Source of the DNA: Penium margaritaceum
Lineage: Eukaryota > Streptophyta > Zygnematophyceae > Desmidiales > Peniaceae
Direction of reading: 5' to 3'
NCBI GenBank assembly: GCA_023375785.1
Contig: SZWC01003908.1
Coordinates: forward strand, 92,343-156,342
DNA: 64,000 bases
Shown here: in pieces, positions 44,601 to 57,834 of the stretch
How the letters are laid out: every line of letters starts with the position of its first letter
How positions within the stretch are numbered: position 1 is the stretch's first letter
Position numbers and translations under genes: made by a program
Notes under the pieces: generated by a model
The model's database searches: none
What the model saw: the letters and a program-made list of their open reading frames with translations, nothing else
Told to the model about the DNA's origin: nothing

Positions 44601-47600
44601 GCACACTACTTGTGCCCTGGTTGCGCCCTAGTTGCACCCTAGTTGCGCCCTAGTTTCTCCTCAATTGTGCTCTAGTTATGCCCTACTTGCACCCTAGTTG
44701 CGTCCAAGTTTCGCCTCAGTTCGCCACTACCTACGCCCTAGCTGTACCGTAGTTGTGCCCTTGTTGCGCCCTACTTGCGTCCTACTAGTGTCCTAGTTGT
44801 GCCCTACAAACGCCCAAGTTGCGCCCAACTTGCGTCCTACTTGCGCCCTAGTTTCGCCTCAAATGGACACTAGCTACGTTCTAGTTCCGCCCTACTTGCG
44901 CCCTACTTGTTCCCTACTTGCGTCCTAGTTGCACCCTACATGCGCTCTAGTTGCACCTGGCTTCTGCCTTACTAGTGCCCAAGTTGCACCTCCGTTGAGC
45001 ACTAGCTATGCCCTAGTTGCGCCCTAGTCACGCCCTAGTTGCATCCCACTTGCGTCCTAGTTATGCCCTACTTGTGTCCTAGTTACGCCTCAGTTGAGCA
45101 CTAGCTATGCCGTACTTGCGCTCTAGTTGTGCCCAACTTGTGCCCTTCTTGCGCCGTACTTGCGCCCTGGTTGCGCCCTACTTGCACCCTATTTGTGCCC
45201 TAGTTGCGCCTCAGTTGGTCACTAGCTACACCATAGTTGCACCCTATTCGCGCCCTAGTTGCGACCTAGTTGCGCCCTGCTTGTCCCCTTCTTGCGCCCT
45301 AATTGCGCCCTAGTTGTGCCCTAGTTGCGCCCTACTTGCGCCCTTCTTGCACCCTACTTGCACCCTAGTTGCTCCCTGTTTACGCCGCAGTTACGCCTTA
45401 CTTGCATCCTACTTGCACCATATTTGCGCACTAGTTGCATCCTACTTGCACCCTAGTTGTCCCCTATTTGCGCCCCACTTGGACCCTAGTTGCGCCCTAG
45501 TTGTACCCTAGTTTTTCCCTAGTTACATCCTAGCTACGCCCTACTTGTGCCCTAGTCGCCTCCTACTTGCGCTCAGCTAGACACTAGCTTTGCCCTAGTT
45601 GCGCCTAGGTGCACCCTAATTTTGCCCCATTTGAGCCCTACTTGAGTCCTACTTGCACCCTAGTTGCACCCTACTTGCACTCTAGTTCCATCATACATAC
45701 TTCCTCGTTGCACCCTAGTTGCACCCTGGTTGCACCCTAGTTGCGCCTCAGTTGGGCTCTAGCTACGCCCTAGTTGCGTCCTAGTTGCGCCCCACTTGCG
45801 TCCTACTTGCGCCCTACTTGCACCCTACTTGAACCCTACTTGCATCCTACTTGTATCTTAGTTGCGCCCCACTTGCACCCTAGTTCGTCCTATTTGCGCC
45901 TTAATTGGGCACTAGCTATGCCGTGGTTGAGTCCTTCTTGCGCCCTTCTTTTGCCCTAGTTGCACCCTACTTTCGTCCTACTTGGGTCCTTGTTACACCC
46001 TACTTGTGTCTGAGTTGCGCCCCATTTGTCCACTTGTTGCATCTCAATTGGGCATTAGCTACCCTCAAGTTGCGCCCTGGTTGCGCCCAAGTTGCGGTAT
46101 AGTTGCTACAAAGTTGCGTCCTAGTTGCGTCCTACTTGTGCTTTACTTGCGCCCTAGATTCTCCCTAGTTGCACCCTAAATGTGCTCTATTTGCACCCTA
46201 CTTGCGCCCTAGTTGCTTCCCAATTATACCCTACTTGTGCCCTTCTTGCGCCCTACTGATATCCTACTTGCACCTCAGTTGCGCCCTAGTTGTGCCCTAT
46301 TTTAGGCCCAATTGTACTCTAGTTGCGCCCTAGTTGCGCCCTGGTTGTGCCCTAGTTGTGTGTTACTTGCGCCCTAGTTGGATCCTACTTGTGCCCTACT
46401 TTCACCCTAGTTGCACCCTAGTTGCGCCCTAGTTGCGCCCTGATTATGCCCTCCTTCCAGCTCAATTTCACCAAACTTTCACCCTAGTTGCGCCCTAGTT
46501 GCGTCATACATCCGCGCTAGTTGCACCCTAGTTGCACCCTACTTGCACCCTAGGTGTGTCCTAGCTACGCCCTAGTTGCGCCCTAGTTTCTCCCTACTTG
46601 CACCCTACTTACGCCCTACTTGTGCCCTAGTTACGCCCCGCATGCGGCCTAGTTGCGCCCTAGTTGTGCCCTAGTTGCGCCCTAGTTACGCCTCACTTGG
46701 GCACTACCTACGCCCTAGTTGTGCCTAATTGACCCCTAGTTGCGCCCTACTTTCATCCTACTTGCGCCCCACTTGCGCCTGCTTGCACCCTAGTCCCGCC
46801 TTAGTTGCGCCCTTGTTACGCCTCAGTTGGGTACTAGATATGTCCGAGTTGTGAGCTAGGTACGCCCTAGTTGTGCCCTAGTTGCCCCCTAGTTGCGCCC
46901 TACTTACACCCTAGTTGAAACCTAGTTACTCCCTAGTTGTGTTCTACTTGCGCTCTACTTGCACCCCACTTGCGCCCTACTTGTGCCCTAGTTGCACCCT
47001 ACATGCTTCCTAGTTGCACCCTACTTCTGCCCTAGTTTTGCCCTAGTTACGCCCTACTTGTGCCCTTCTTGTGCCCTTCTTGCGCACTAGTTGCCCACTT
47101 CTTGCGCACAAGTTGCGCCTGATTTGTTCTAATTGTGCCCTACTTACTCCTCAGTTGGGCACTAGCTATGTCCTGGTTCCGTCCTAGTTGCACCCTATTT
47201 GTGCCCTACTTGAGCCCTACTTGTGCCCTACATACGCCCTAGTTGCGCTCAACTTGCGCCCTTCTTGCGCCCTAATTGCGCCTCTGTTAGGCACTAGCTA
47301 CACCCTAGTTGTGCCCTAGTTGCACCCTAGTTGCATCCTACTTGCGTCCTAGTTACTCCTTACTTGCGCCCTAGTTGTGCCCTAGTTACGTCACAGTTGG
47401 ACATTAGCTACGTCCTACTTGCATCCTAGTTGTGCACAAGATGCGCCCTAGTTGAGCCCTAGTTGCGCCCTACTTGCGTTGCACTTGCGCCCTAGTTGTG
47501 CCCTACTTGTACCCTAGTTACCCCCTGGTTGCACCTCAGTCGGGCACTAGCTACGTCCTGGTTGCACCCTATTTATGCCCTAGTTGTCCCCTAGTTGCGC

Positions 47601-50600
47601 CCTGCTTGCCCCCTTCTTGCACCCTAATTACGCCGTACATGTCCTCTAGTTACATCCTACTTGCGCCCGTCATGCACCCTACTTGCACCCTCGTTGCACC
47701 CTGGTTACGCCCCAGTTACACCCTACTTGCGTCCTACTTGAGCCATACTTGTGCCCTAGTTACGCCCTAGTTGCACCCTAGTTGCTCCCTGTTTGCACCC
47801 TACTTGGGCCCTAGTTGCGCCCTAGTTGCTCCCTAGTTTCACCCTAGTTGGGCCCTAGTTACGCCCTACTTGGCCCCTTTTAACCCCCTACTTGCGCCCT
47901 AGTTGTGCCCTTGTTGCCCCTCTGTTGGGAACTAGCTATATCCTAGTTGCGCCCTAGTTGCGCCCCATTTTTGCCCTACTTGTGCCAGATTGTGCCCGAG
48001 TTCCGCCCTACTTGCAATCTAGCTGTGTCATACTTGCTTCCTAGTTGTGCCCTAGTTGTGCCCTAGTTGCACCCTAATTGTGCCTCAGTCGGGCTCTACC
48101 TATGCCTTACATGCGCCCTCGTTGCGCCCCAGTTGCGCCCTACGTATGTCATACTTGCGCCCTAGTTGCACCCTACTTGCGCCCTAGTTACGCCCCAGTT
48201 GCACCCTAGTTCACCCTAGTTGCGCCTCAATTGAGCACTAGCTACGCCCTAGTTGAGTCCTTGTTGTGCCCTAGTTGTGCCCTAGTTGCACCCTACTTGT
48301 GCCCTACTTGGGCCCTAGTTGGGCCCTCTCTGTGCCCTAGTTGCGCCCCAGTTGTGCCCTAGTTGCATGTCAATTCGGCACTAGCTACGCCCCAGTTGCG
48401 CCTTAGTTGTGCCCAAGTTGCGCTATAGTTGCGTCCTAGTTGCATCCTACTTGTGCCTTGCATCCTAGATTCACCCTAGTTTGACCCGAATTGTGCTCTA
48501 CTTGTACCCTACTTGCACCCTAGTTGTGCCCTAGTTGTACACTACTTGCGCCCTACTTGCGCCCTACTTGCATCCTACTTGTACCCTTCTTGCGCCTCAG
48601 TTGCGCCCTAGTTGTGCCCTACTTCTAGCCTACTTGTACCCAAGCTGCGCCCTAGTTGCACCTTGGTTGTGTCCTAGTTATACCTTACTTGCACCCTAGT
48701 TTCACCCTACTTGCGCAGTGCTTTCACCCTAGTTGCACCCTAGTTGAGCCCTAGCTGCGCCCTAGTTGCACCCTACTTGCAACGGAATTTCACCCTACTT
48801 GAACCCTAGTTGCGCCCTAGTTCCGCCCTACTTGCGCCCTGGTTGCACCCCATTGGCACCTTACTTGCGCCTTTGTTGCGCACTACGTGCGTCCTAGTTG
48901 CGTCGTAGTTGCGCTCTAGTTGGACCCTAGTTTTGCCCTACTTGCACCCTATTTGTGACCTACTCGCGCCCTACTTACTCCCTACTTGCGTCCCAGTTGC
49001 ACCCTAGTTGTGCCCTAGTTGCACCCCAGTTACGCCTCATTTGGGTACTACCTATGCCCTAGTTGCACCCTTGTTCCCCCCTAGTTGCGCCCTAGTTGGG
49101 CCCTAGTTTGGCATTAGCTACACCCTACTTGCTCCCTAGTTGTATCCAAGATGCGCCCTAGTTTCACCCTAGTGGCGCCCTACTTGCATTGCAATTGCGC
49201 CCTAGTTACGCCCTACTTGCACCCTAGTTGTGCCCTAGTTGAACCTCAGTTGGAAACTAGCCACGTCTTGGTTGAACCCTAGTTGTGCCCTAATTGTGCC
49301 CTAGTTGCGCCCTGCTTTGCCCCCTTGTTGCGCCCTAATTGCTCCCTAGTTGTGCCCTAGTTACGCTCTACTTGCGCCCTTCTTACGCCCTACTTGCACC
49401 CTAGTTACGTCCTTGTTACGCCCTAGTTACGCCCTACTTGTGTCCTACTTGCGCCATACTTGCACCCTTGTTGCGCCCTAGTTGCACCCTAGTTGCCCTC
49501 TATTTGCGCCCTACTTGGGCTCTAGTTGCACCCTAACTTTTTTCCTATTTGCATCCTAGTTACGTCCTGCTTGCCCCCTTGTTGCCCCCTATGTGCGCCC
49601 TAGTTGCGCCCTTGTTGCGCCTCTGTTGGGAACTAGCTATGTCCTACCTGCGCCCTAGTTGCGTCCTAGTTGCACTGTATTTGTGCCCTACTTGTGCGAG
49701 CTTGCACCCTAGTTGCACACTACTTGCGCTCTTGTTCCGTCATGCTTGCTTCCTAGTTGCGCCCTAGTTGAGCCCTAGTTGCACCCTAGTTGCACATCCA
49801 TTGGGCTCTAGCCATGCCCTAGTTGTGCCCTGGTTGTTCCCCAGTTGCGCCCTACTTGCGCCATGCTTGCGCCCTAGTTACACCCTACTTGCGCCCCAGT
49901 TGCGCCCGAGTTGCACCCTAGTTTGCCCTAGTTGCACCTCAATTGGGCACTAGCTACGCTCTGGTTGAGTCCTTGTTGCGCCTAAGTTGTACCCTAGTTA
50001 CGCCCTACTTGCGCCCTACTTGGGCCCTAGTTACGTCGTCCTTATGCCCCACTTGCACCCGAGTTGCGCCCTAGTTGTGTCTCAATCGGACAATATCTAC
50101 GCCCTAGTTGCACCCTAGTTGCGCCCAAGTTGCGCTTTAGTTGTACCCTTATTGCGTCCTAGTTGCATCCTCCTTGTGTCTTACTTGCGCCCTAGATTTG
50201 CCGTAGTTGCGCCCTAATTATACTCTACTTGCACCCTACTTCCGCCCTAGTTTCACCGTAGTTGCACCCTACTTACGCCGTACTTGTGCCCTACTTGCAC
50301 CCTACTTGTAGCATAATTGCGCCTCAGTTGCGCCCTAGTTGTGCCCTACTTGCGGCCTTCTTATATCCTGGTTACACCCTAGATGCACCTTGGTTGTTCC
50401 ATAGTTGTACCTTTCTTCCACCCTAAGTGCACCCTGCTTGCGCCCTACATTCACCTTGTTGCACCCTAGTTGCGCCCTAGTTGCGTCCTACTTACAACCC
50501 ACTTTAAGCCTACTTGCACCCTTGTTGCGCCCTAGTTACACCCTACTTACGTCCTAGTTGCGTCCTAGTTGCGCCCTAGTTGCATCCTAGTTTCGCCCTA

Positions 50601-51826
50601 CTTGCACCCTACTTACGCCCTACTTGCGCCCTAGTTGCCCCCTATTTGCATCCTAGTTGCGTCCTAGTTGCGCCCTCATTCTGCCTTAGTTGCACCCCAG
50701 TTACGCCTCAATTGGACACTACCTACGCTCTAGTTGCGCCCTAGTTGTCCCCTAGTTATGCCCTAGTTCCGCCTTACTTGCACCCTAATTGCGTCCATGT
50801 TTTGCCCTAGTTGTGCCCTAATTACGCCTCAGTTAGGCACTAGCTACCTCCAAGTTTTGCCCTAGTTACGCCCTAGTTTTGCCCTAGTTGTCCCCTAGTT
50901 GCGCCGTACTTGCACCCTATTAGAACCCTAGTTGAGACCTTGTTGCACCCTAGTTGCGTCCTACTTGCGTTCTACTTGCGCCCTACTTGCTCCTTAGTTG
51001 CACCCTAGTTGCACCCTTCTTGCACCCTAGTTGCACCCTACTTGCGTCCTACTTACACCCTAGTTGCACTCAACGTTTTCCCTTCTTGCACCCTACTTGC
51101 ATCCTAGTTGCACCCTTCTTGCGCCCTGGTTGTGCAGTAGTTGCGCACTAGTTGCGCTCTACTTGCACCCTGGTTGTGCCCTAGTTGCGCACTAGTTTCG
51201 CCTTAGTTGTGCCCTAGTTGCGCCCTAGTTGCACTCTAGATGCGTTCTAGTTGCGCCTTAGTTGTGCCCTAGTTGCGTCATAGTTATGCCCTAGTTGAGG
51301 CCTAGCCATTCCCTAGTTGCGCCCTAGTTGCGTCCTAGTTGCGCCTCAGTTCGGCACTAGCTACGCCCTAGTTGCCCCCTAGTTGCGCCCTATTTTGGCC
51401 CTAGTTGTTCCCTAGTTGTGCCCTACTTTTGCCATAGTTGTACCCTAATGGTGCCCTATTTACGCCCTAGTTGTGCCCTGGTAGCACCCTACTTGTGCCC
51501 TAGTTACGGCCTACTTGCGTCCTACTTGCACCCTACTAGCGTCCTAGTTGCACCGTACCTGGACCCTAGATGTGCCATACTTGCACCCTACTTGTGCCCT
51601 TGTTCCACATTAGCTGCACCCTAGTTGTGCACTAGTTGCACCCAAGATGTGCCCCACTAGCAGCTTGCTTGTGCCATAGTTACGCCCTAGTTGTGTCCTT
51701 GTTTTGTGCTACGTGCTGCCTACTTGTGCTCTTGTTACGCCCTACTTGCGTCCTAGTTGTGCCCAAGTTGGACCCTAGTTACCCCCTTATTGCGCTTCAG
51801 TCGGTCACTTGCTACGCCTAGTTGCT
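38634..51826 (+). repeat. 11-bp satellite array, block D
   Basis: About 13.2 kb of the same degenerate 11-bp unit in the same orientation. Marker pairs (GTTGGGCACTA, GCTACGCCCTA) recur, for example with 121-bp spacing at 45091 and 45212. Frames of 60-100 codons reading as variants of LRPSCALVAPY arise because 3 x 11 = 33 bases; they are by-products. No other gene. Confidence 0.97.
41811..42230 (+). repeat. Recent duplication within satellite
   Basis: A block from about 41811 to 41943 recurs at 42008-42140 (shift 197) nearly base for base, including rare variants such as GCCAGAATGGGCTCTAGC. A second shared piece (about 41944-42000) recurs from about 42174. Confidence 0.85.
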
Positions 51827-52397
51827 CAGATTTCTCCTACGACCGGACTCCACTTCGTTTCATGGCAAATGGTGGACTGTGGAGGGAGTTAGAGTCAAAA
51901 CAAGGTCCGGCGCCATGAAGAAACAAGTGTCAAAGTAAGAGAGAACTTCTCTCTTACGGGTGAGGATCGCTAGTCGATCCTCACACATCAGCCGGCGACC
52001 TAAGCTCGCCGGCGAACTGCAAAGTGCAAGGAAAAAGTCCTCGCACGCTCCTCAAACATGGGTTTCCGAACTCGGATAAACCCTGGGCATGTGAACAAAT
52101 ACACTACGAAGCAAACCTACAATTGTCCTAACCAGTTTCAGGTATGTGGACTAATCTAGGCATCACAAGCATGTAACGGCGTTGCTGCCAAGCTAAATTC
52201 CTACATGTGAATATTCAAAGCAGAGGGAATATAGGCTACACTGCCAGGGTGGAGGCGAGCACACAAGAGCACGAATCCCAGGGCGACAAGCTGATACGCG
52301 AGGATGCCGTCCGCTCACGATGTGTCGCCCTCACTTCCTGGACCAGCGCACCCTGTGCAATCGCGACCACAAGAGAAACTATATACAAGGGAATTAA
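51827..52397. other. Non-satellite island with three hairpins
   Basis: About 570 bp of ordinary-complexity sequence within the satellite. Three perfect hairpins follow in a row at 51935-51957, 51960-51984 and 51991-52013. A 71-codon plus-strand frame (52207-52422) runs into the satellite and shows no domain. GTTGC occurs at both borders but also every 11 bp in the satellite, so a target duplication cannot be proved. Identity unknown; it could be a small inserted element. Confidence 0.7.
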
Positions 52398-55300
52398 CAG
52401 TTGCGCCCTAGTTTCCCCTTAGTTGCGCCCAAGTTGTACCCTAGTTGTGCCTTACTTGCGCCCTAGTTGTGCCCTAGTTGCACCCTAGTTGCTCCTTAGT
52501 TGTGCCCTAGTTGCGTCCTAGTTTGGCCCTAGTTGTACCCTAGCTGCACCCTACTTACGCCTCAGTTGGGCACTAGCTACGCCCTACTTGTGCCCTAGTT
52601 GCGTCCCAGTTATGCCCTAGTTGCACCCTAGTTGGGCCTCAGTTTATGACTTGCTACGCCCTAGTTGCGTCCTAGGTTCGCCCTAGTTGTGCCCTAGTTA
52701 CGCCCTAGTTCATCCATGGTTATGCCCTACTCACATCATACTTGCACCCTAGTTGCATCCTAGTTATGCCCTAGTTGCACCCTAGTTCCACCCTACTTGT
52801 GCCCTACTTGCCCCTAACTTGAGCTCTACTGGCGTCCTAGTTGTACCCGAGTTGCACCCTACTTGCACCCTACTTCCGCCTTACTTGCGTCCTAGTTGCG
52901 CACTAGTTGTGCCCTAGTTGAGCACTAGTTGCATCCTACTTGCGCTCCACTTGTGCCCTTGTTCTCCCTAGTTGCGCCCTAGTTGTGCCCTACTTGTGCC
53001 CTAGTTGTTTCCTAGTTGCACCTCAGTTACGCACTAGCTACGTCCTAATGCACCCTATTTGTACCCTGGTTGCGTCCTAGTTGCATCCTACTTCCGCCCT
53101 ACTTGCTTCCGTGTTGCCCCCTACCTGCAAGCTAGTTGCGTCCTACTTGCGTCGTGGTTGTGCCCTAGTTGAGCCCTAGTTTTACCTCAGTTGGACACTA
53201 GCTTTGCCCTAGTTGCGCGTTAGTCATGCCATGATTGTGCCTTAGTTGCGCCCTACTTGCACCCTACTTGCGGCCTAGTTGCGCCCTAGTTGCACCCTAG
53301 TTACACCGTACTTGCGCCCTACTTGCCCCCTAGTTGCGCCCTAGATGTACCGTAGATGCGCAATAGTTGCGTCCTAGTTGCGCCCTAGTTGCACCCTAGT
53401 TACGTCCTAGTTGAGCCCTAATTGCACCCTACTCGCACCCTAGTTGCACCCTAGTTACACCCTAGTTATGCCCTAGTTGCGGCCTAGTTGCGCCCTAGTT
53501 GCTCCCTAGTTGCGCCCTAGGTGCGCCTCAGTTGAGCACTAGCTACACCCTAGTTACCCCCTAGTTGCGCCCTAGTTTCGCCCTAGTTGTGCCCTGGTTG
53601 TGCCCTACTTTGGCCATAGTTGCACCCTAGTTGTGACCTAGTTGCGCCCTAGTTGCGCCCTGGTAGCGCCCTAGTGGCGCCCTAGTTACGCCCTACTTGC
53701 TTCCTACTTGCACCCTACTAGCGCCCTAGTTGCGCCCTACTAGCGCCCTACTTGCGCCCTAGTTGGGTCGAAGTTGCTTCCTACTTGCACCATACTTGCG
53801 CCCTAGTTTTGCCTTAGCTATGCCCTAGTAGTACACTAGTTGTACCCTACATGCGCTCTAGTGGCACCCTGCTTGCGCCCGAGTTGCATCCTAGTTCTGC
53901 CCTACGTGCTCCCTAGTTGTGCTCTTGTGACGCCTTACTTACGCCCTAGTTGCGCCCTAGTTGCACCCTAGTTGCGCCCTGATTGCGCCTCAGTCGGTCA
54001 CTAGCTACACCCTAGTTGTACCCTAGTTGCACCCTAGTTGCACCCTAGTTGCCCCCTAGTTGCGCCCTAGTTATCCCCTAGTTACACCCTACTTGCACCC
54101 TAGTTGCACCCAAGTTACGCCCTAGTTTCTTCTTAGCTGTGCCCTAGTTGTGCCCTAGTTGTGTCCTAGTTGTCCCCTAGTTGCACCCTAGTTACGCCTC
54201 ATTTGAGCACTAGCTACACCCTAGTTGCGCTCTAGTTGCTCCCTAGTTGCGGCCTAGTTGCGTCCTACTTGAGCCCCACTTGTGCCCTACTTGCGCCATA
54301 GTTGTGCCCTAGTTGTGCCCTAGTTGCACTCTAGTTAGGCCTCAGTTCAGCACTTGCAACGCCCTAGCTGCGTCCTAGTTGCGCCCTAGTTGTTCCCTAG
54401 TTGCACCCTACTTGTACCATACTTGCGCCCTAGTTGCACCCTAGTTGTACTCTAGTTGCAACCTCGTTGCGCCCTAGTTACGCCCTACTTGCACCCTAGT
54501 TGCGCCCTAGTTGCGCTCTACATGCACCCTATTTGTGGCCTACTTACGCCATAGTTGGACACTAGCTACGCCCTAGTGCGCCCTAGTTGTATCCTAGTTG
54601 CGCCCTAGTTGCTTCCTATTTACGCCCTACTTGCGTCCTTGTTGTGCCCTACTTGCACCCTAGTTGTGTCCTACTTGTATCATAGTTGCGCCCTAGTTTC
54701 GCCCTAGATGAGTCCTAGTTGTTCCTTAGTTGGACCCTAGATTTGTCCTAGTTCCGCCATAGTTGCGCCCTTGTTGCACCCTACTTGCACCCTACTTGCG
54801 CCCTAGTTGTGCCCTAGTTGCGCCCTAGTTGTGCCCTAGTTTCACCCTAGTTGTACCCTACTTGTGTCTTACTTGCGCCCTACCATACCTTACTTGTGCC
54901 TTAGTTGAACCCTAGTTGCGCCCTACTTGCGCCCTACTTTTACCCTAGTTGCACCCTAGTTGTGCACTACTTGTCTCCTACTTACGTCCTACTTGCACCC
55001 TAGTTGCGCCCTCACTCTCCCTTACTTGTACCCTACTTTGGCCCTAGTTGCGCCCTAGTTGCATCCTAGTTGCGCCCAATTTGCGCCTTTCTTGCACCCT
55101 AGTTGCACCCTAGTTGCACCCTAGTTGCACCAAAGTTGTGCCCTAGTTGCGCCCCAGTTGCACCCTGCTTGCGTCCTAGTTGCACCCTACTTGCGTCCTG
55201 CTTCCATCCTAGTTACGCCCTAGTTGAGCCCTAGTTGCACCCTAATTTCGCCATACTTGCGCCCTACTTGCGTCCTAGTTGTACCCTTGTTGCGAACTAG

Positions 55301-56461
55301 TTACGCCCTAGTTGCACCCAAGTCGCGCCCTAGTTGCAACCTAGTTGCGCCCTACTTGCGCCCTAGTTGCGCACTAGTTGTGCCCTAGATGGGCAACAAT
55401 TACGCACTTGTGCCATGATCCGCCCGAGTTGTGCCCTACTTACACCCTAATTGCCCCCTACTTGCGCCCTTGTTGCGCCATAGTTGTGCCCTAGTTACGC
55501 CCTAGTTGCGCCTTTGATGGGCACTAGTTCCACCCTATTCGCACCCTAGTTGCGCCCAAGTTGCACCCTCGTTGTGCCCTGGTTGTACCCTATTTGCACG
55601 CTACTTGCACCCTAGTTTCCCTACAGTTGCGTCCAACTTGCGCCCCAATTGCGCCCTCTATACACCCTAGTTACATCCTAGTTGTGCCCTTGTTGCTCCC
55701 TATTAATGCCTTAGTTGCGCACTACTTGTGTTCTTGTTGCGCCCTATTTGCACCGTAGTTGGGCACTAGCTACGACCTTGTTACACCCTACTTGCGCCCT
55801 CCCTACTTGCACCCTAGTTGCACCCTAGTTGCACCCTAGTTGTGCCCTAGTTGTGTCCTACTTTCACCCTAGTTGCACCCTACTTACGCCCTAGTTGCGT
55901 CCTAGTTATGCCCTATGTGCTCCCTACTTGTTCGCTTGTTGCACCCTACTTGTGCCCTAGTTTTGCCCTAGTTGCACCCTAGTCATGCCCTAATTGCGCC
56001 TCAATTGCACACTAGGTATACCCTAGTTGCACCCTCATTTCCCCCTAGTTGCGCCCCGGTTATGCCCTAGTTGTGCCCTACTTGTGCCCTAGTTGCGCCC
56101 TAGTTGCGCCCAAGTTGCTCCCTAGTTGTGCCCTAGTTATGCGACCTAGTTACGCCCTAGTTGCACCCTAGTTACGCTCAGTTGGACACTAGCTATGCCC
56201 TAGTTGCAACCTAGTTGCAGCATACTTGCGTCCTACTTGCACCCTACTTGCGCCCTAGTTGCGGCCTAGTTGCGCCCTAGTTGAGCCTCAGTTTGGCACT
56301 TCATACAACCTAGGTTTTCCCTAGTTGCGCCGTAGTTGTGCCCTATGTGCATCCTGCTTGCACCGTACTAGCATCCTTGTTACATCCTAGTTGCGTCCTA
56401 CTTGTACCCTACTTGTGCCCTACTTGCGTCCTAGTTGGGCCCGAGTTGCGCCCTAGTTGTT

Positions 56462-57834
56462 CCCAACTTGGGCCCTTCTTGTGCCCTAGTTGCACCCCTG
56501 TTCTCCCTAGTTGTGCCCTAGTTGCACCCTACCTTTGCCCTATTTGTGCCGCAGTTGCACCCTACTTGCTCCCTAGTTGTGCCCTAGTTGCACCCCAGTG
56601 GGGCACTAGCTACGCCCTACTACGCCCTAGTTGTACCCCAGTTGCGCCCTATGTGTGCCCTACTTGTATCCTAGTTATGCCCTAGTTGTGTCCTTCCTGC
56701 GCCCTAGTTATGTCCTAGTTGTACCCTAGTTACGCCCTGGTTGCACCCTAGTTCCACCGCAATCGGGCACTAGATTCGCCCTAGTTGCACCCTACCTTTG
56801 CCCTATTTGTGCCGCAATTGCACCCTACTTGCTCCCTAGTTGTGCCCTAGTTGCGCCCTAGTTCTACCATAGTTGCGTCCTACTTGCGTCCTTGTTGCAC
56901 CCTATTTGCGCCCTACTTGTGCCCTACTTGCGTCCTACTTGGGCCCGAGTTGCGCCCTAGTTGCGCCCTAGTTGCGCCCTAGTTGCGCCCTAGTTGCGCC
57001 CTAGTTGCGCCCTAGTTGTTCCCAACTTGGGCCCTTCTTGTGCCCTAGTTGCACCCCAGTGGGGCACTAGCTACGCCCTACTACGCCCTAGTTGTACCCC
57101 AGTTGCGCCCTATGTGTGCCCTACTTGTATCCTAGTTATGCCCTAGTTGTGTCCTTCCTGCGCCCTAGTTATGTCCTAGTTGTACCCTAGTTACGCCCTG
57201 GTTGCACCCTAGTTCCACCGCAATCGGGCACTAGATTCGCCCTAGTTGCACCCTAGTTGCGCCATAGTTGCACCCTAGTTGCTCTACTTGTGCCCTATTT
57301 GGGCCCTAGTTGCGCTCTTTTTGCACCTTTATTCTGCCCTAGTTGTGCCCTTGTTGCGACCTAGTTGTGCCTTAGTTGGGCACAATCTATGCCCTAGTTG
57401 CGTCCTAGTTGCGCCCTAGTTGTACCCTACTTAAGCCCTAGTTGCACTCTATTTGCGTCCTAGTTGCGCCCTAGTTCCACCCTACCTGTACCCTAGTTGC
57501 ACCCTAGTTACGCCCTAGTTGCGTCTCAGTTGGGCACTAACTACACTCTAATTGCATCCTAATTACGCAGTAGTTGCGCCCTGGTTGCGCCGTAGTTACA
57601 CCCTAGTTGTGCCCTATTTGTGCTCTATTTGTGCCATACTTGCACCCTATGTCGACCCTAGTTGAGTCCTACTTGCCCCCTATTTGCGCCCTACTTGGGC
57701 CCTAGTTTTGACCTATTTGTGTCCTGGTTGTGCCCTACTTGTGCCCTACTTGCACCCTAGTTGCGCCCTAGTTCTACCATAGTTGCGTCCTACTTGCGTC
57801 CTTGTTGCACCCTATTTGCGCCCTACTTGTGCCC
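56462..57834 (+). repeat. Nested segmental duplications within satellite
   Basis: 56521-56591 recurs at 56784-56854 (shift 263); CCCAACTTGGGCCCTTCTTG at 56462 recurs at 57021; the region after GGGGCACTAGC near 56600 recurs near 57060 for about 190 bp; 56848-56930 recurs at 57757-57834 (shift ~905). They show repeated local copying, or in part misassembly. Confidence 0.75.

Noticed and set aside
56338-56685. Open frames of 60-115 codons in the satellite, reading like LRPSCALVAPY repeats
   Set aside because: They follow from an 11-bp unit read in threes (33-base, 11-residue period), occur in all blocks wherever CTAC replaces CTAG at the right unit, and share no start or length.
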